Shown here in pieces: positions 50,678-58,710 of a stretch of 64,000 bases of DNA. The stretch comes from Bacillota bacterium. GTDB taxonomy: Bacteria > Bacillota > Sulfobacillia > Sulfobacillales > Sulfobacillaceae. The DNA lies in assembly GCA_021799435.1 (NCBI GenBank), contig JAJZAN010000005.1:20042-84041 (forward strand), in the 5' to 3' direction. Made by a program: the position numbers and the translations under genes. Below the pieces are notes generated by a model. That model saw nothing but the letters and a program-made list of their open reading frames with translations. It was not told the DNA's origin and did no database searches. Each line of letters opens with the position of its first letter. Position 1 is the stretch's first letter.

Positions 50678-51617
50678 CGTCTATTTCGTAGGAACCCAGC
50701 AAATCCTGGATCACCTGGGTCTCAGCCAACGGAAAGTCACGGCCGAGGTTTTTGCGAATCACGCCGGCGTGCTCGCTGGTATTGACGAGGCGTTGTCACT
50801 GCTGGAACCCTTGGACGTGACCGTGGAGGCACTGGACGACGGAACCCAGGTCCATGAGAAGGATGTGGTGATGCGCATCAGCGGCCGGTATGGGGAGTTT
50901 GGCTTGTACGAGACCGCGCTGCTCGGCATTCTAGCCTCATCTTCCGGGTGGGCCAGTCGAGCCCGCGAAATCGTCGATCTCGCAGCTCCCATACCGGTTA
51001 TCTCCTTTGGTGCCCGACATGTGCATCCAGCGGTGGCGTCGGTCATGGACCGCGCCGCTCTGATTGGCGGGGCGGCGGGGGCCAGCAGCATTTTGGGGGC
51101 CCGCCAAGCAGGGGAAACCCCCTCCGGAACAATGCCCCATGCGTTGTTGTTGATGGTCGGGGATACGGTCCAAGCGGCGGAAGCTTATGACGGGATTATG
51201 CCCCCCGACGCGCCCCGGGTTGTTTTGGTTGACACGTTCAAGGATGAAGCGGAAGAAGCGCTCAGGGTCGCGTCAGCCTTGGGTTCCAAGCTGGCCGCGA
51301 TTCGGCTCGATACACCCCGCGAGCGAGGCGGCGTAACACCAGGTTTGGTCCGCGAGTTGAAGGCTCGTTTGGCCCAAGAGGGCTATCCCGACGTGGGCAT
51401 ATTTGTCTCGGGCGGTGTCACCCCAGAGCGGGTGATAGCGCTGAAAGAGGTTGGCGTGACCGGATTCGGCGTCGGGAGCTACATCGCAGCCGCCCCGCCA
51501 CTCGACATGACCATGGACTTGAAAATGGTGGATGGCCAACCGGTGGCCAAACGCGGGCGAATCCCCGGTCTCACACCCGGTCGGGCTCTTCGTCCCCGTC
51601 TCCCGCGCGGCTCCTGA
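50556..51617 (+). CDS. nicotinate phosphoribosyltransferase
   Basis: 353 residues. TADVYFVGTQQILDHL, VISFGARHVHPAVASVMDRAALIGGAAGAS in pieces, TPSGTMPHALLL and VSGGVTPERVIALKEVGVTGFGVGSYI are NAPRTase-family blocks of the short (archaeal/clostridial) type. Makes nicotinate mononucleotide for NAD salvage. Its start lies deep in the RluB frame, with AGGAAAGGACGG upstream. The 3' end overlaps the convergent SWIM gene by 47 bases. Confidence 0.88.
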   Translation: MSDHDLAQVVKSIDAVKAYQPPDRGIRSATPAEIQAGLTADVYFVGTQQILDHLGLSQRKVTAEVFANHAGVLAGIDEALSLLEPLDVTVEALDDGTQVHEKDVVMRISGRYGEFGLYETALLGILASSSGWASRAREIVDLAAPIPVISFGARHVHPAVASVMDRAALIGGAAGASSILGARQAGETPSGTMPHALLLMVGDTVQAAEAYDGIMPPDAPRVVLVDTFKDEAEEALRVASALGSKLAAIRLDTPRERGGVTPGLVRELKARLAQEGYPDVGIFVSGGVTPERVIALKEVGVTGFGVGSYIAAAPPLDMTMDLKMVDGQPVAKRGRIPGLTPGRALRPRLPRGS

Positions 51618-52683
51618 CTGCGGCCTCGAGCGACCGCCATTCGCTGTCGCCGATGAGGTGACGCACCGGGAGCACAAAGTCGAGTTGCCCGGTTTCTAAA
51701 GCTAAAGCGGTACGATGGGGAATCCCTGCGTCCAAGTTCATCCAGTCGACCAGCCGTTGTCGGGCCGCTCGGCGAGCTAAACTTTCGGTGGGCAGATGCT
51801 GTTCTAAGAGACGCATGGCGTGTTGGGGGTGCCCCGCCAGATACAGGGCGTCTGCGCGCGCCAGGTGATACGGGTCCACGTCTGGGAACGCATCCCACAA
51901 AAATCCGCTGCCATCCGGTACTGCCAAGGTGAGAGACTCCAAGGCCCTGAGCTGGCGTGCAGACGAGGAGGCCAACACGGGGCGTGGGTGAAACAACCAG
52001 CCCAGCAGAGGCGCCGCCAGCGCGATGCGATGCATAAGTCCGGCGTCGATAAGCCTCGCCATGGGAAGAGCCGGCTGCATCCAGATGAGCGCTGCACACA
52101 ACCGCGGATCGGCCGACGATAAACGTGCGCCGGATGCCCAGCGAGAAAAACCCTGCAGGAATTCGGGCACCTCCCACCAGGACGAGTGGGCCTCCGCCCA
52201 GATGCGCACCCGTGGGTCACGGGCCAGCGGGACATAATCAGCGCTCCTGACCTGCGCCAAGACGCTTGCGCCAAGCTCTGGACGATAGGGCATGCGCCAC
52301 TCCGGCGTCGCGTCCGGCACCAATTGCCAGGCAAAGGCTGCGTCCCACTGCCACACGGTATCCAAGACCCATTGCCGCACGACATCCCACGGCACTTCCG
52401 GATAGCTCAGGATTTGCCGCTCCATGTCTATCAGGAGAGCGGAAACGTGGCTGCACGGCTGGCGCCGGTCACAGGTGCAGGTTAGAGAGAGCCCTTGCTC
52501 GTCAACAGCCGCCGCTGGATGATACCGGTCTTGGTACCCACGCAGCTCGCCGGCGAACGACTGTTCTCCGTGCCTAATTCGGCGGGTAAGCCGGTCTTCA
52601 GCCAAATAGTCGCGGGCCGTCCGCTTCGTGTGGGACGGCAGTGCGTCAATGTGGTGCTGCAGCGTCTCGAGGAATGTGTCCAC
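51571..52683 (-). CDS. SWIM zinc-finger domain protein
   Basis: Start set at GTG 52683 after GGAAGGAAGG; 370 residues. LTCTCDRRQPCSHVSALLID is a SWIM motif (CxCxnCxH) near residue 70, preceded by the typical beta-strand region. The remainder is helical, tryptophan-rich and unrecognised. SWIM proteins bind DNA or protein and often accompany SNF2 ATPases; the SNF2 gene here is 5 kb away, so a link is speculative. Confidence 0.72.
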   Translation of the reverse strand: MDTFLETLQHHIDALPSHTKRTARDYLAEDRLTRRIRHGEQSFAGELRGYQDRYHPAAAVDEQGLSLTCTCDRRQPCSHVSALLIDMERQILSYPEVPWDVVRQWVLDTVWQWDAAFAWQLVPDATPEWRMPYRPELGASVLAQVRSADYVPLARDPRVRIWAEAHSSWWEVPEFLQGFSRWASGARLSSADPRLCAALIWMQPALPMARLIDAGLMHRIALAAPLLGWLFHPRPVLASSSARQLRALESLTLAVPDGSGFLWDAFPDVDPYHLARADALYLAGHPQHAMRLLEQHLPTESLARRAARQRLVDWMNLDAGIPHRTALALETGQLDFVLPVRHLIGDSEWRSLEAAVRSRAGDGDEEPDRV

Positions 52684-52810
52684 CGATGCCTTCCTTCCGG
52701 GAAAACGGCGTGGACCCATTGTAGCAAAAATCCTTGAAAGTCTTGAAACTGACTCCTAATGTCGTCACAATGGGAAAGATAGCGGGGAAAACTCGAAAGG
52801 AGGAGCCCTC

Positions 52811-52966
52811 TTGGAACTGACTTGTCATGTGTGTGGACAAACTGTCACGATCGCCACGTGGAGCGAAGAGTACGAGCGCCTCAAGTCCTCCGAAGACCCG
52901 GCATATATTTGTGATGCCTGTCAGCAGAAGATTCGCTTTGACGCGCAGAACGACCAACCGCGCTAA
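52811..52966 (+). CDS. YlaI-like (DUF2197) zinc-ribbon protein, 51 residues
   Basis: Missing from the ORF track because it begins with TTG and is short. AAAGGAGGAGCCC lies just upstream of TTG 52811. The product has two CxxC knuckles, CHVCG near the start and CDACQ near the end, 30 residues apart, with DPAYICDACQQKI matching DUF2197 proteins such as Bacillus YlaI. Function unknown. It lies before aroH. Confidence 0.7.
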   Translation: MELTCHVCGQTVTIATWSEEYERLKSSEDPAYICDACQQKIRFDAQNDQPR

Positions 52967-52992
52967 TTCACGGAGGAGGGGCTGGGAGCAAC

Positions 52993-53370
52993 GTGATTCG
53001 GGGAATCCGGGGAGCAACCACTGTCGTGCAGGATAGTGCCGACGAAATCTTGGAGCGCACCGCAGAACTTTTACAGGCCATTGCCGAGGCCAACCAGGTC
53101 GAACCTGATGACATGGCCAGCATCTGTTTCACCCTGTCTCCCGACCTGCATGCCACGTTTCCAGCTGAAGCGGCTCGCCGGATTGGCTGGCAGTACGTAC
53201 CGGTCATCTGCATGCGCGAACTGGATGTGCCTCATGGGCTTCCCAAGACGGTGCGGGTGTTGATGCATGCCGAGACCGACAGGAGACCGCAGGATGTGCA
53301 GCACGTGTATTTGCGCGGGGCTGTGGTGCTGCGGGAAGATTTAAATCAGGATGTGGGCGCTCGTGGCTGA
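52993..53370 (+). CDS. aroH: chorismate mutase, AroH type
   Basis: 125 residues, GTG start after GGAGGAGGGGCTGGGAGCAAC. VIRGIRGATTV at the start and HVYLRGAVVLREDL at the end bracket the trimeric AroH fold; R-x-x-R-G-A-T-T supplies active-site arginines. Converts chorismate to prephenate. Overlaps cmk by 20 bases. Confidence 0.93.
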   Translation: MIRGIRGATTVVQDSADEILERTAELLQAIAEANQVEPDDMASICFTLSPDLHATFPAEAARRIGWQYVPVICMRELDVPHGLPKTVRVLMHAETDRRPQDVQHVYLRGAVVLREDLNQDVGARG

Positions 53371-54049
53371 GCATGCGAGGGCGGGTGTGGTGGCCGTCGA
53401 CGGACCGGCTGGCGCTGGGAAGAGCACGGTAGCCCGCCAGTTGGCTGCGCAATTGGGATTTTTATATCTCGATACCGGCGCCATGTACCGTGCTCTGTCC
53501 TACAAGGCGCTGCGACTGGGCGTAGACTTGCGCGATGAGACAGCTTTGGCTGAGCTGTTGTCCGATACTGTCATTGAGCTATACCCGGCACCGGAAGGAC
53601 GGGTACGAGTGATACTGGATGGGCAGGATGTGACCGATGCATTGAGGACGCCGGAAATCAACGCCAGTGTGGCGGTGGTAGCCGGATTTCCTTCGGTGCG
53701 CACCGAAATGGTGGCACGTCAAAGGGACTTGGCCCGGCACGGCGGCGTAGTCATGGATGGCCGCGATATCGGAACCTTTGTGCTCCCGCATGCCGACGTC
53801 AAGTTCTATTTAACGGCATCCCTCGATGCCCGGGCGGACCGGCGCTATCGGGAGCTTGTGCGGATGGGATTTGACGTCGGGCTGAATCGCATTCGGGAGG
53901 AAATCCAACATCGCGACATGCTCGACTCCAGTCGGCCCTACGCCCCGTTGTCGATGGCGCCCGATGCGCTGCTTATTGACACCACTGATCTTGAGGTAGA
54001 GGAGGTCATGGCGCAGATGCTGGAGACCTGCCGCCGTCGACTGAGCTAA
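53351..54049 (+). CDS. cmk: cytidylate kinase
   Basis: 232 residues. P-loop GPAGAGKSTVARQLA, LDTGAMYRALSYKAL, MDGRDIGTFVLP and the LID segment DARADRRYREL are diagnostic. Phosphorylates CMP and dCMP. ATG 53351 or GTG 53363 may be the start. The cmk-plsC-rpsA order is common in Firmicutes. Confidence 0.95.
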   Translation: MWALVAEHARAGVVAVDGPAGAGKSTVARQLAAQLGFLYLDTGAMYRALSYKALRLGVDLRDETALAELLSDTVIELYPAPEGRVRVILDGQDVTDALRTPEINASVAVVAGFPSVRTEMVARQRDLARHGGVVMDGRDIGTFVLPHADVKFYLTASLDARADRRYRELVRMGFDVGLNRIREEIQHRDMLDSSRPYAPLSMAPDALLIDTTDLEVEEVMAQMLETCRRRLS

Positions 54050-54633
54050 TGTTCGGATATTGGTTTTTGTACTGGGTCGTACGCACGGCCTTCTTTTTGT
54101 ACTTCCGAGTCGAGGTGTCAGGGCTCGACAAAGTCCCGCGCTCTGGAGGCCTCATTCTCATCGCAAATCACCGGAGCGGATTTGACCCGCCTATGGTGGG
54201 GACTATTATGCACCGACCCGTACATTTCATGACCAAAGCGGAGTTGTGGCAGTATCCGTTCCTGCCATTCATATTCCGTTACGTGCAAGCCTATCCGGTA
54301 CGACGCGGGCGTCCCGATCGCCAGGCTATTCGCCACTCCTTGGAGATTCTGCACAATGGTGAGATTATTGTCTTGTTTCCAGAGGGACATCGCACGGAAA
54401 CTGGGGATCTGCAGGAAGCGCGGTCGGGCGTGGTCTTCCTGGCTCAGAAAACCGGCTGTCAATTGGTGCCCATCGGCATCAGTGGCCGGTACGGATTTCG
54501 GCGCACTATTCGTTACGTGATCGGGGACCCATTTGTCCTAGACCCGGAAATGCCCAAAAAAGACGCGCAAACGCTCGTGATGGAGAAAATTCGGGATCTT
54601 ATCAAGCAAGGGGAACAGATGGCGGCCCGATGA
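54049..54633 (+). CDS. plsC: 1-acyl-sn-glycerol-3-phosphate acyltransferase
   Basis: 194 residues; start on the last base of the cmk stop. NHRSGFDPP is the HxxxxD catalytic motif and FPEGHRTETG the glycerol-phosphate-binding motif; an N-terminal hydrophobic segment anchors it to the membrane. Makes phosphatidate from lysophosphatidate. Confidence 0.92.
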   Translation: MFGYWFLYWVVRTAFFLYFRVEVSGLDKVPRSGGLILIANHRSGFDPPMVGTIMHRPVHFMTKAELWQYPFLPFIFRYVQAYPVRRGRPDRQAIRHSLEILHNGEIIVLFPEGHRTETGDLQEARSGVVFLAQKTGCQLVPIGISGRYGFRRTIRYVIGDPFVLDPEMPKKDAQTLVMEKIRDLIKQGEQMAAR

Positions 54634-54638
54634 AATGG

Positions 54639-54667
54639 TTGGATATTCCTCCATTCCGTTGTAATAT
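54639..54667 (+). promoter_or_regulatory. candidate sigma-A promoter for the S1 protein gene
   Basis: TTGGAT (54639-54644) and TAATAT (54662-54667) are spaced by 17 bases and lie just after plsC, 57 bases before the ATG at 54724. Both hexamers are imperfect. Confidence 0.38.
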
Positions 54668-54723
54668 GGGGGAGAATAGCCTTTCCCCGCCTGCACTTGG
54701 GAATGGAATTTGGGAGGTCGGCA

Positions 54724-55971
54724 ATGGTGGATGAGCGGAAACACGACGGGGCTCCGAACGAGACGCATAACGAGATGGAAGAAGCGCTGAACATGGAGGA
54801 TTCCCTGGGATTCGGCATCGGCGGCGACGCCCGGCCCGGTGACATTCTCCGCGGCAGGGTGGTCCACATCTCGCAAGACGGCGTGTTGGTCGACGTCGGC
54901 GCCAAGTCCGAAGGGATCATCCATATGCGCGATCTAAGCCATCGGCGCGTCGAACGGGCTGACGAGGTTGTGCAGCTGGGTGATGAAATTTCGGTTTACG
55001 TTGTGGGTTACGAAGGCGACGAAGGAACGATGAAGCTGTCCAAGCGCCGGGCCGACGAGGAGTCTGCTTGGGAGCGCTTGGAGGATGCCCAAAAGAACAG
55101 CGAAGTGCTGGAGTCACCGGTGGTGGAAGTCGTGAAAGGCGGATTGGTGGTGGACGTCGGTCTGCGCGGCTTCATTCCCGCTTCGCTCATCGCCCCGGGT
55201 TTCGTGCACGACCTCGAGCCATTTTTAGGGCAAACCGTGCGTGTGCGGGTCTTGGAAATTGATCGCCACAAGCGGCGCGCCATTTTGTCCCGTAAGGATG
55301 TCTTGGCCGAGGAAACCAAGGCCAAGCAGGAAGAGGTCTGGTCCAAGATTGAAGAGGGGCAGGTCTGGGAAGGTACTGTGAAGAGCGTCACCGACTTCGG
55401 GGCGTTTATCGATTTGGGCGGCGTTGACGGCCTGCTGCATATCAGCGAAATGTCGTGGACACGCATTAATCATCCTTCAGAGATCCTTGAGGTGGGGCAG
55501 TCGGTGCGTGTCAAAGTCATCCGGCTGAACCCGGAAAAGGGCAAAATTTCTTTGGGTCTCCGGCAGGTGGAAGGAAGTCCCTGGGACAAGGCCAGCGAGC
55601 GCTACGAGGAAGGCCGTATTTACCGTGGTCAGGTGGTACGTTTGGCGCCGTTCGGTGTCTTCGTCCAGTTGGAACCCGGCATCGACGGCCTCGTCCACAT
55701 TTCGCAGTTGGCCGATTACCGGGTCAACAATCCTGCTGAAGTGGTCGAAGTCGGCGATGAGGTCGCCGTGAAGGTGATTCAGGTAGACCCAGAGCGAAAG
55801 CGCATTTCCCTCTCCAAGCGTGACGCCGATGCGGAAGGCGGTCTGGAGGCGGCAGCCGAGCCTCCAGCAGCCGAGGAGGCCGAAGAGGAGACTCCGAGGC
55901 GGATGACGGCGTATCACGCCGGTGACTGGGAGGACGAATTGGGTGACGGCGAGGAGCCCACGGAAGCCTAA
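54724..55971 (+). CDS. rpsA: S1 RNA-binding domain protein (ribosomal protein S1 homologue)
   Basis: Start set at ATG 54724 after GGGAGGTCGGC; 415 residues. Four S1 domains are visible, starting near residues 38, 122, 208 and 293, each ending in patterns such as KLSKRR, AILSRKD, KISLGLRQ, RISLSKRD; the third and fourth carry the strong FGAFIDLGGVDGLLHIS and FGVFVQLEPGIDGLVHIS motifs. An acidic tail follows. Assists translation initiation. Ends at a strong terminator. Confidence 0.9.
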   Translation: MVDERKHDGAPNETHNEMEEALNMEDSLGFGIGGDARPGDILRGRVVHISQDGVLVDVGAKSEGIIHMRDLSHRRVERADEVVQLGDEISVYVVGYEGDEGTMKLSKRRADEESAWERLEDAQKNSEVLESPVVEVVKGGLVVDVGLRGFIPASLIAPGFVHDLEPFLGQTVRVRVLEIDRHKRRAILSRKDVLAEETKAKQEEVWSKIEEGQVWEGTVKSVTDFGAFIDLGGVDGLLHISEMSWTRINHPSEILEVGQSVRVKVIRLNPEKGKISLGLRQVEGSPWDKASERYEEGRIYRGQVVRLAPFGVFVQLEPGIDGLVHISQLADYRVNNPAEVVEVGDEVAVKVIQVDPERKRISLSKRDADAEGGLEAAAEPPAAEEAEEETPRRMTAYHAGDWEDELGDGEEPTEA

Positions 55972-55980
55972 AGCGCATCA

Positions 55981-56006
55981 AACCCCAACGAGCGTTGGGG
56001 TTTTTT
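55981..56006 (+). terminator. intrinsic terminator of the cmk-plsC-rpsA unit
   Basis: AACCCCAAC and GTTGGGGTT pair around the loop GAGC and run into TTTTTT. Confidence 0.88.
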
Positions 56007-56059
56007 CTTTTTAAGGGCGCATTTACGAAACCTGTTCAATACAATGGATGGTGTTATTG

Positions 56060-56088
56060 TTAAGATTGTGTTAAGATAGAATTAAGAT
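56060..56088 (+). promoter_or_regulatory. Pho-box-like triple direct repeat upstream of the phosphate transporter
   Basis: TTAAGAT occurs three times, at 56060, 56071 and 56082, with an exact 11-base period. PhoP/PhoB-type regulators bind 6-7-bp direct repeats of TTAACA-like sequence at 11-bp spacing, and the downstream genes are a PiT transporter and a PhoU-like protein. The last copy may also serve as a -10 (TAAGAT). Confidence 0.65.
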
Positions 56089-56143
56089 TCCATGATCGCC
56101 GTGATAGGAGGGACCGGGCACGACCGTTGTTGACATTCTTGTT

Positions 56144-57106
56144 TTGATCTTGATCGCTGCATTCGCCGGGATTTCCGGGGTCAACGACGGGGGCAATTTG
56201 ATAGGTACGTACCTGTCATCCACGAGCATCCGTCCTCGGGTGACAGTGATGTTGCTGTTGGCCAGCATCCTGGCCGGCCCGATTATATTTGGCACCAGGG
56301 TCTCTCACACCATTGCAGTAGAGATCGTAAACTTTCAAGCCGCCGGCCACAGCGTTTTGGCTCTATCGCTGTTGGCAGCCGTACTCACGTTGGGGGTCAC
56401 CTGGCGCATGTCCATTCCGACCAGCACCACCATGGCCCTGGCCGGAGGAATGGTGGGGACGGCTCTTGCAGCTGGGCATCTCGACTGGATTCGGTGGGCC
56501 GGTATATTGAAGGTGTCGGTTGGACTGGTGGGTTCTGTCCTTGTCGGATTCGGTATTGCCTTTGTGGTGGCTTCGCTGTTATGGGTGCTCATGCGTCGAT
56601 ACCCGCGTGTGGGATTTGCCGGGGGACGCGCGCAGGCTGTCACGATTGTCCTGCAGGGACTGGCGTACGGAGCCAATGACCAGGAAAAGGCCATTGGACT
56701 GATGGCGGTATTCCTGATGTGGACGGCGCACCACAGCACTTATCATGTGACCTGGCTGGCCATCTTATTGCCGTGGTTGGTCTGGATGGGTGGCTTTTTC
56801 GGGGGAGGACTACGGATCGCTCGGACCGTGAGCGGCCATGTGGTGCGGTTGAACGACGTGGGCTCCATGTCCACCCAGTTGAGCGCCGCCGTGACGGTCG
56901 GCGCGGCATCGATCCTGGGTCTTCCGGTCAGCACCACCCAGACCACGGACGGAAGTTTGTTTGGTACCGGTACAGCGCTCAAACCCTACCATGTGCGCTG
57001 GCACACGGTCGGGAAATTTGCGAAAGTGTGGGCGTTAACCCTGCCTCTGGCGATAGCCATGGGCATGGTCACGATGGGAGGGGCCCGACTGGTGGCCGGC
57101 ATATGA
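56144..57106 (+). CDS. PiT-family inorganic phosphate transporter
   Basis: About 320 residues, ten or more helices. GISGVNDGGNLIGTYLSS and LAYGANDQEKAIGLMAV are the duplicated GxNDxxN-type PiT motifs. The track begins at TTG 56144, but GGAGGG at 56107-56112 points to a start near 56120, where the in-frame codon is ACG; no ATG, GTG or TTG lies between. The protein may thus begin TTVVDILVLILIAAFAG. Phosphate uptake with protons or cations; control by the Pho-box-like repeat upstream. Confidence 0.85.
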   Translation: MILIAAFAGISGVNDGGNLIGTYLSSTSIRPRVTVMLLLASILAGPIIFGTRVSHTIAVEIVNFQAAGHSVLALSLLAAVLTLGVTWRMSIPTSTTMALAGGMVGTALAAGHLDWIRWAGILKVSVGLVGSVLVGFGIAFVVASLLWVLMRRYPRVGFAGGRAQAVTIVLQGLAYGANDQEKAIGLMAVFLMWTAHHSTYHVTWLAILLPWLVWMGGFFGGGLRIARTVSGHVVRLNDVGSMSTQLSAAVTVGAASILGLPVSTTQTTDGSLFGTGTALKPYHVRWHTVGKFAKVWALTLPLAIAMGMVTMGGARLVAGI

Positions 57107-57138
57107 GAAACAACGACCTTAGTCAAGGAGGTGGCAAA

Positions 57139-57768
57139 ATGCGGTGGCGCGATTTGTTGACGGGAACCAGTGATAGTTTTCCGCAATTATTGTCCCGACA
57201 GTTGGAAGAAACGTTATTGATGGTGGAGGCGGTGCTGCATTACATTGCCGCTCCAACAGCTGACATGCGTGAGCAAATTGCCCATGAAGCGGGGGAGCAA
57301 GAACACCGCGCCGACGGGGTGCGGAGGGAGTTGATGGACCGGCTGGCTCAAACCTTTGTTACGCCGTTTGACCGAGAAGACATCAACGAACTGTCGCGGG
57401 CCATTGACGACATTGCCGATTACGCCGAGAACACCATCAAGGAGATTCGGTTGTACCAAGTAGAGCCCGATCGGTTTATCCACGACATGGTGGCCACCCT
57501 GCACGAGGCTGTCGTGGCCTTGGCGGAAGCGGTGGCAGCGCTCAACAACGACGGTCAAGTGTCCAATCGCCATGCGCTGACCGCGAAATCCCTTGAAAAT
57601 AAGATGGAGGGCCTGTATCGCAAGGCGATTGCGGGATTTTCGCCGGATACCCCGGTGCACTACCTGATCAAGATGCGGGAAGTGTACCGCCATCTGTCCA
57701 ATGCCGCCGACCGCGTCGACCTGGCGGCCAACGTGATTAACTCGATCGTCGTGAAACAGAACCTGTAA
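57139..57768 (+). CDS. PhoU-like DUF47 family protein
   Basis: The track start at 56719 is a shadow; AAGGAGGTGGCAAA precedes ATG 57139, giving 209 residues. All-helical protein with FVTPFDREDINELSRAIDDIADYAENTI, the DUF47/PhoU-like metal-binding signature. These proteins accompany PiT transporters and tune phosphate uptake. 32 bases after the transporter stop. Confidence 0.9.
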   Translation: MRWRDLLTGTSDSFPQLLSRQLEETLLMVEAVLHYIAAPTADMREQIAHEAGEQEHRADGVRRELMDRLAQTFVTPFDREDINELSRAIDDIADYAENTIKEIRLYQVEPDRFIHDMVATLHEAVVALAEAVAALNNDGQVSNRHALTAKSLENKMEGLYRKAIAGFSPDTPVHYLIKMREVYRHLSNAADRVDLAANVINSIVVKQNL

Positions 57769-57790
57769 ATCTCTCTTGGTCGACGAAAAG

Positions 57791-57835
57791 GGGCGCCGCC
57801 CCATTCGCGCTCTGCACGCGGGTGGAGAGGCGCCC
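57791..57835 (+). terminator. possible terminator hairpin after the PhoU-like gene
   Basis: GGGCGCC (57791-57797) and GGCGCCC (57829-57835) pair, with further partial pairing inside; the downstream TCCTTTCT is only weakly T-rich. Confidence 0.45.
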
Positions 57836-57839
57836 ATCC

Positions 57840-58164
57840 TTTCTGCAAAATTACAATACTGTCCAGTTTCTGAAGTGATATCCGGCCGCTCGTAGGCCCC
57901 CTCGGTGCGGACGAGTATGCGGAGCGTACAGCCTTCCGAAAACCCTCTCTGCCAAAACTGGTGAGGTGACGGCGGGGGGTGACCCTGCCGCGCCCCGTGA
58001 TGTACTGTGCAGCGCATTGGTGAGGCTCTGTCCCGAACCCGTCCGGGACAACCTGCAGTGGTCCGTCCAGATGCGGGACTGCCTCATTAATGATAACGCC
58101 GAACGGATCGAAAAGGTATCCGTTGATCCGCAAGATCCTGGATTTGCGTCGCGTCCCGCCCGGG
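57840..58164. other. gene-poor stretch, possibly decayed coding sequence
   Basis: About 325 bases between the PhoU-like gene and the convergent MaoC gene. Short frames on both strands look peptide-like (for example AERVFGRLYAPHTRPHRGG on minus) but carry no start signal, no recognisable domain and several stops. Confidence 0.4.
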
Positions 58165-58572
58165 TTAGTGGGGGAGAGCGGTTTTGCTTTCCAAAAGTAC
58201 ATCCGAATATCCCGTAACGGCTGTCCGGTCACCGACACGGACCTCGTGCGCCACCCTCGCCACGCCGTTGGAGAATAATTGCGCCACCGACAGGGTCACA
58301 GTAATGGTGTCGCCGACATAAACAGGGGCGCGATACTCGCTGTGCTGCACCAAGTATACGCTGCCTGGCCCAGGCAGACGCTGGCCCAGCATTCCTGAGA
58401 GCAACCCCATTACCAATGTGCCATGCGCAATGGGACGCCCAAAGCGGGAGGCTTCGGCAGCTTTGGGGTCCAAATGCAACGGGTTGAAGTCCTGAATGAC
58501 CGATGCGAAGCGCTTCACCAATTCCGCATTAATCAGAAAGTCTTGGCTGACTGAGTCGCCAATCGACAACAT
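58165..58572 (-). CDS. MaoC-family dehydratase
   Basis: Start set at ATG 58572, six bases after GGAGGA; 135 residues. FASVIQDFNPLHLDPKAAEASRFGRPIAHGTLVMGLLSGM is the hydratase-2 motif with the Asp-His catalytic pair. Probably an (R)-specific enoyl-CoA hydratase. Divergent from the CurA-like reductase and aldehyde dehydrogenase genes. Confidence 0.85.
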   Translation of the reverse strand: MLSIGDSVSQDFLINAELVKRFASVIQDFNPLHLDPKAAEASRFGRPIAHGTLVMGLLSGMLGQRLPGPGSVYLVQHSEYRAPVYVGDTITVTLSVAQLFSNGVARVAHEVRVGDRTAVTGYSDVLLESKTALPH

Positions 58573-58594
58573 GGACATTCCTCCAGTGGACGAG

Positions 58595-58622
58595 ATTCTA
58601 TTCGTATTGAAGCATAATCCAA
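58595..58622 (-). promoter_or_regulatory. sigma-A promoter for the MaoC gene
   Basis: On the minus strand TTGGAT (58622-58617) and TAGAAT (58600-58595) are 16 bases apart; the transcript would start about 16 bases before the MaoC start codon. Confidence 0.5.
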
Positions 58623-58710
58623 GGGCAAGGGGGAATCTCCATGCAGGGGATTTTCCGGCAGGGATTCCCCTGCACTATCCCGAACCATGCAGGATGTGGG
58701 AGGGAAAAAC

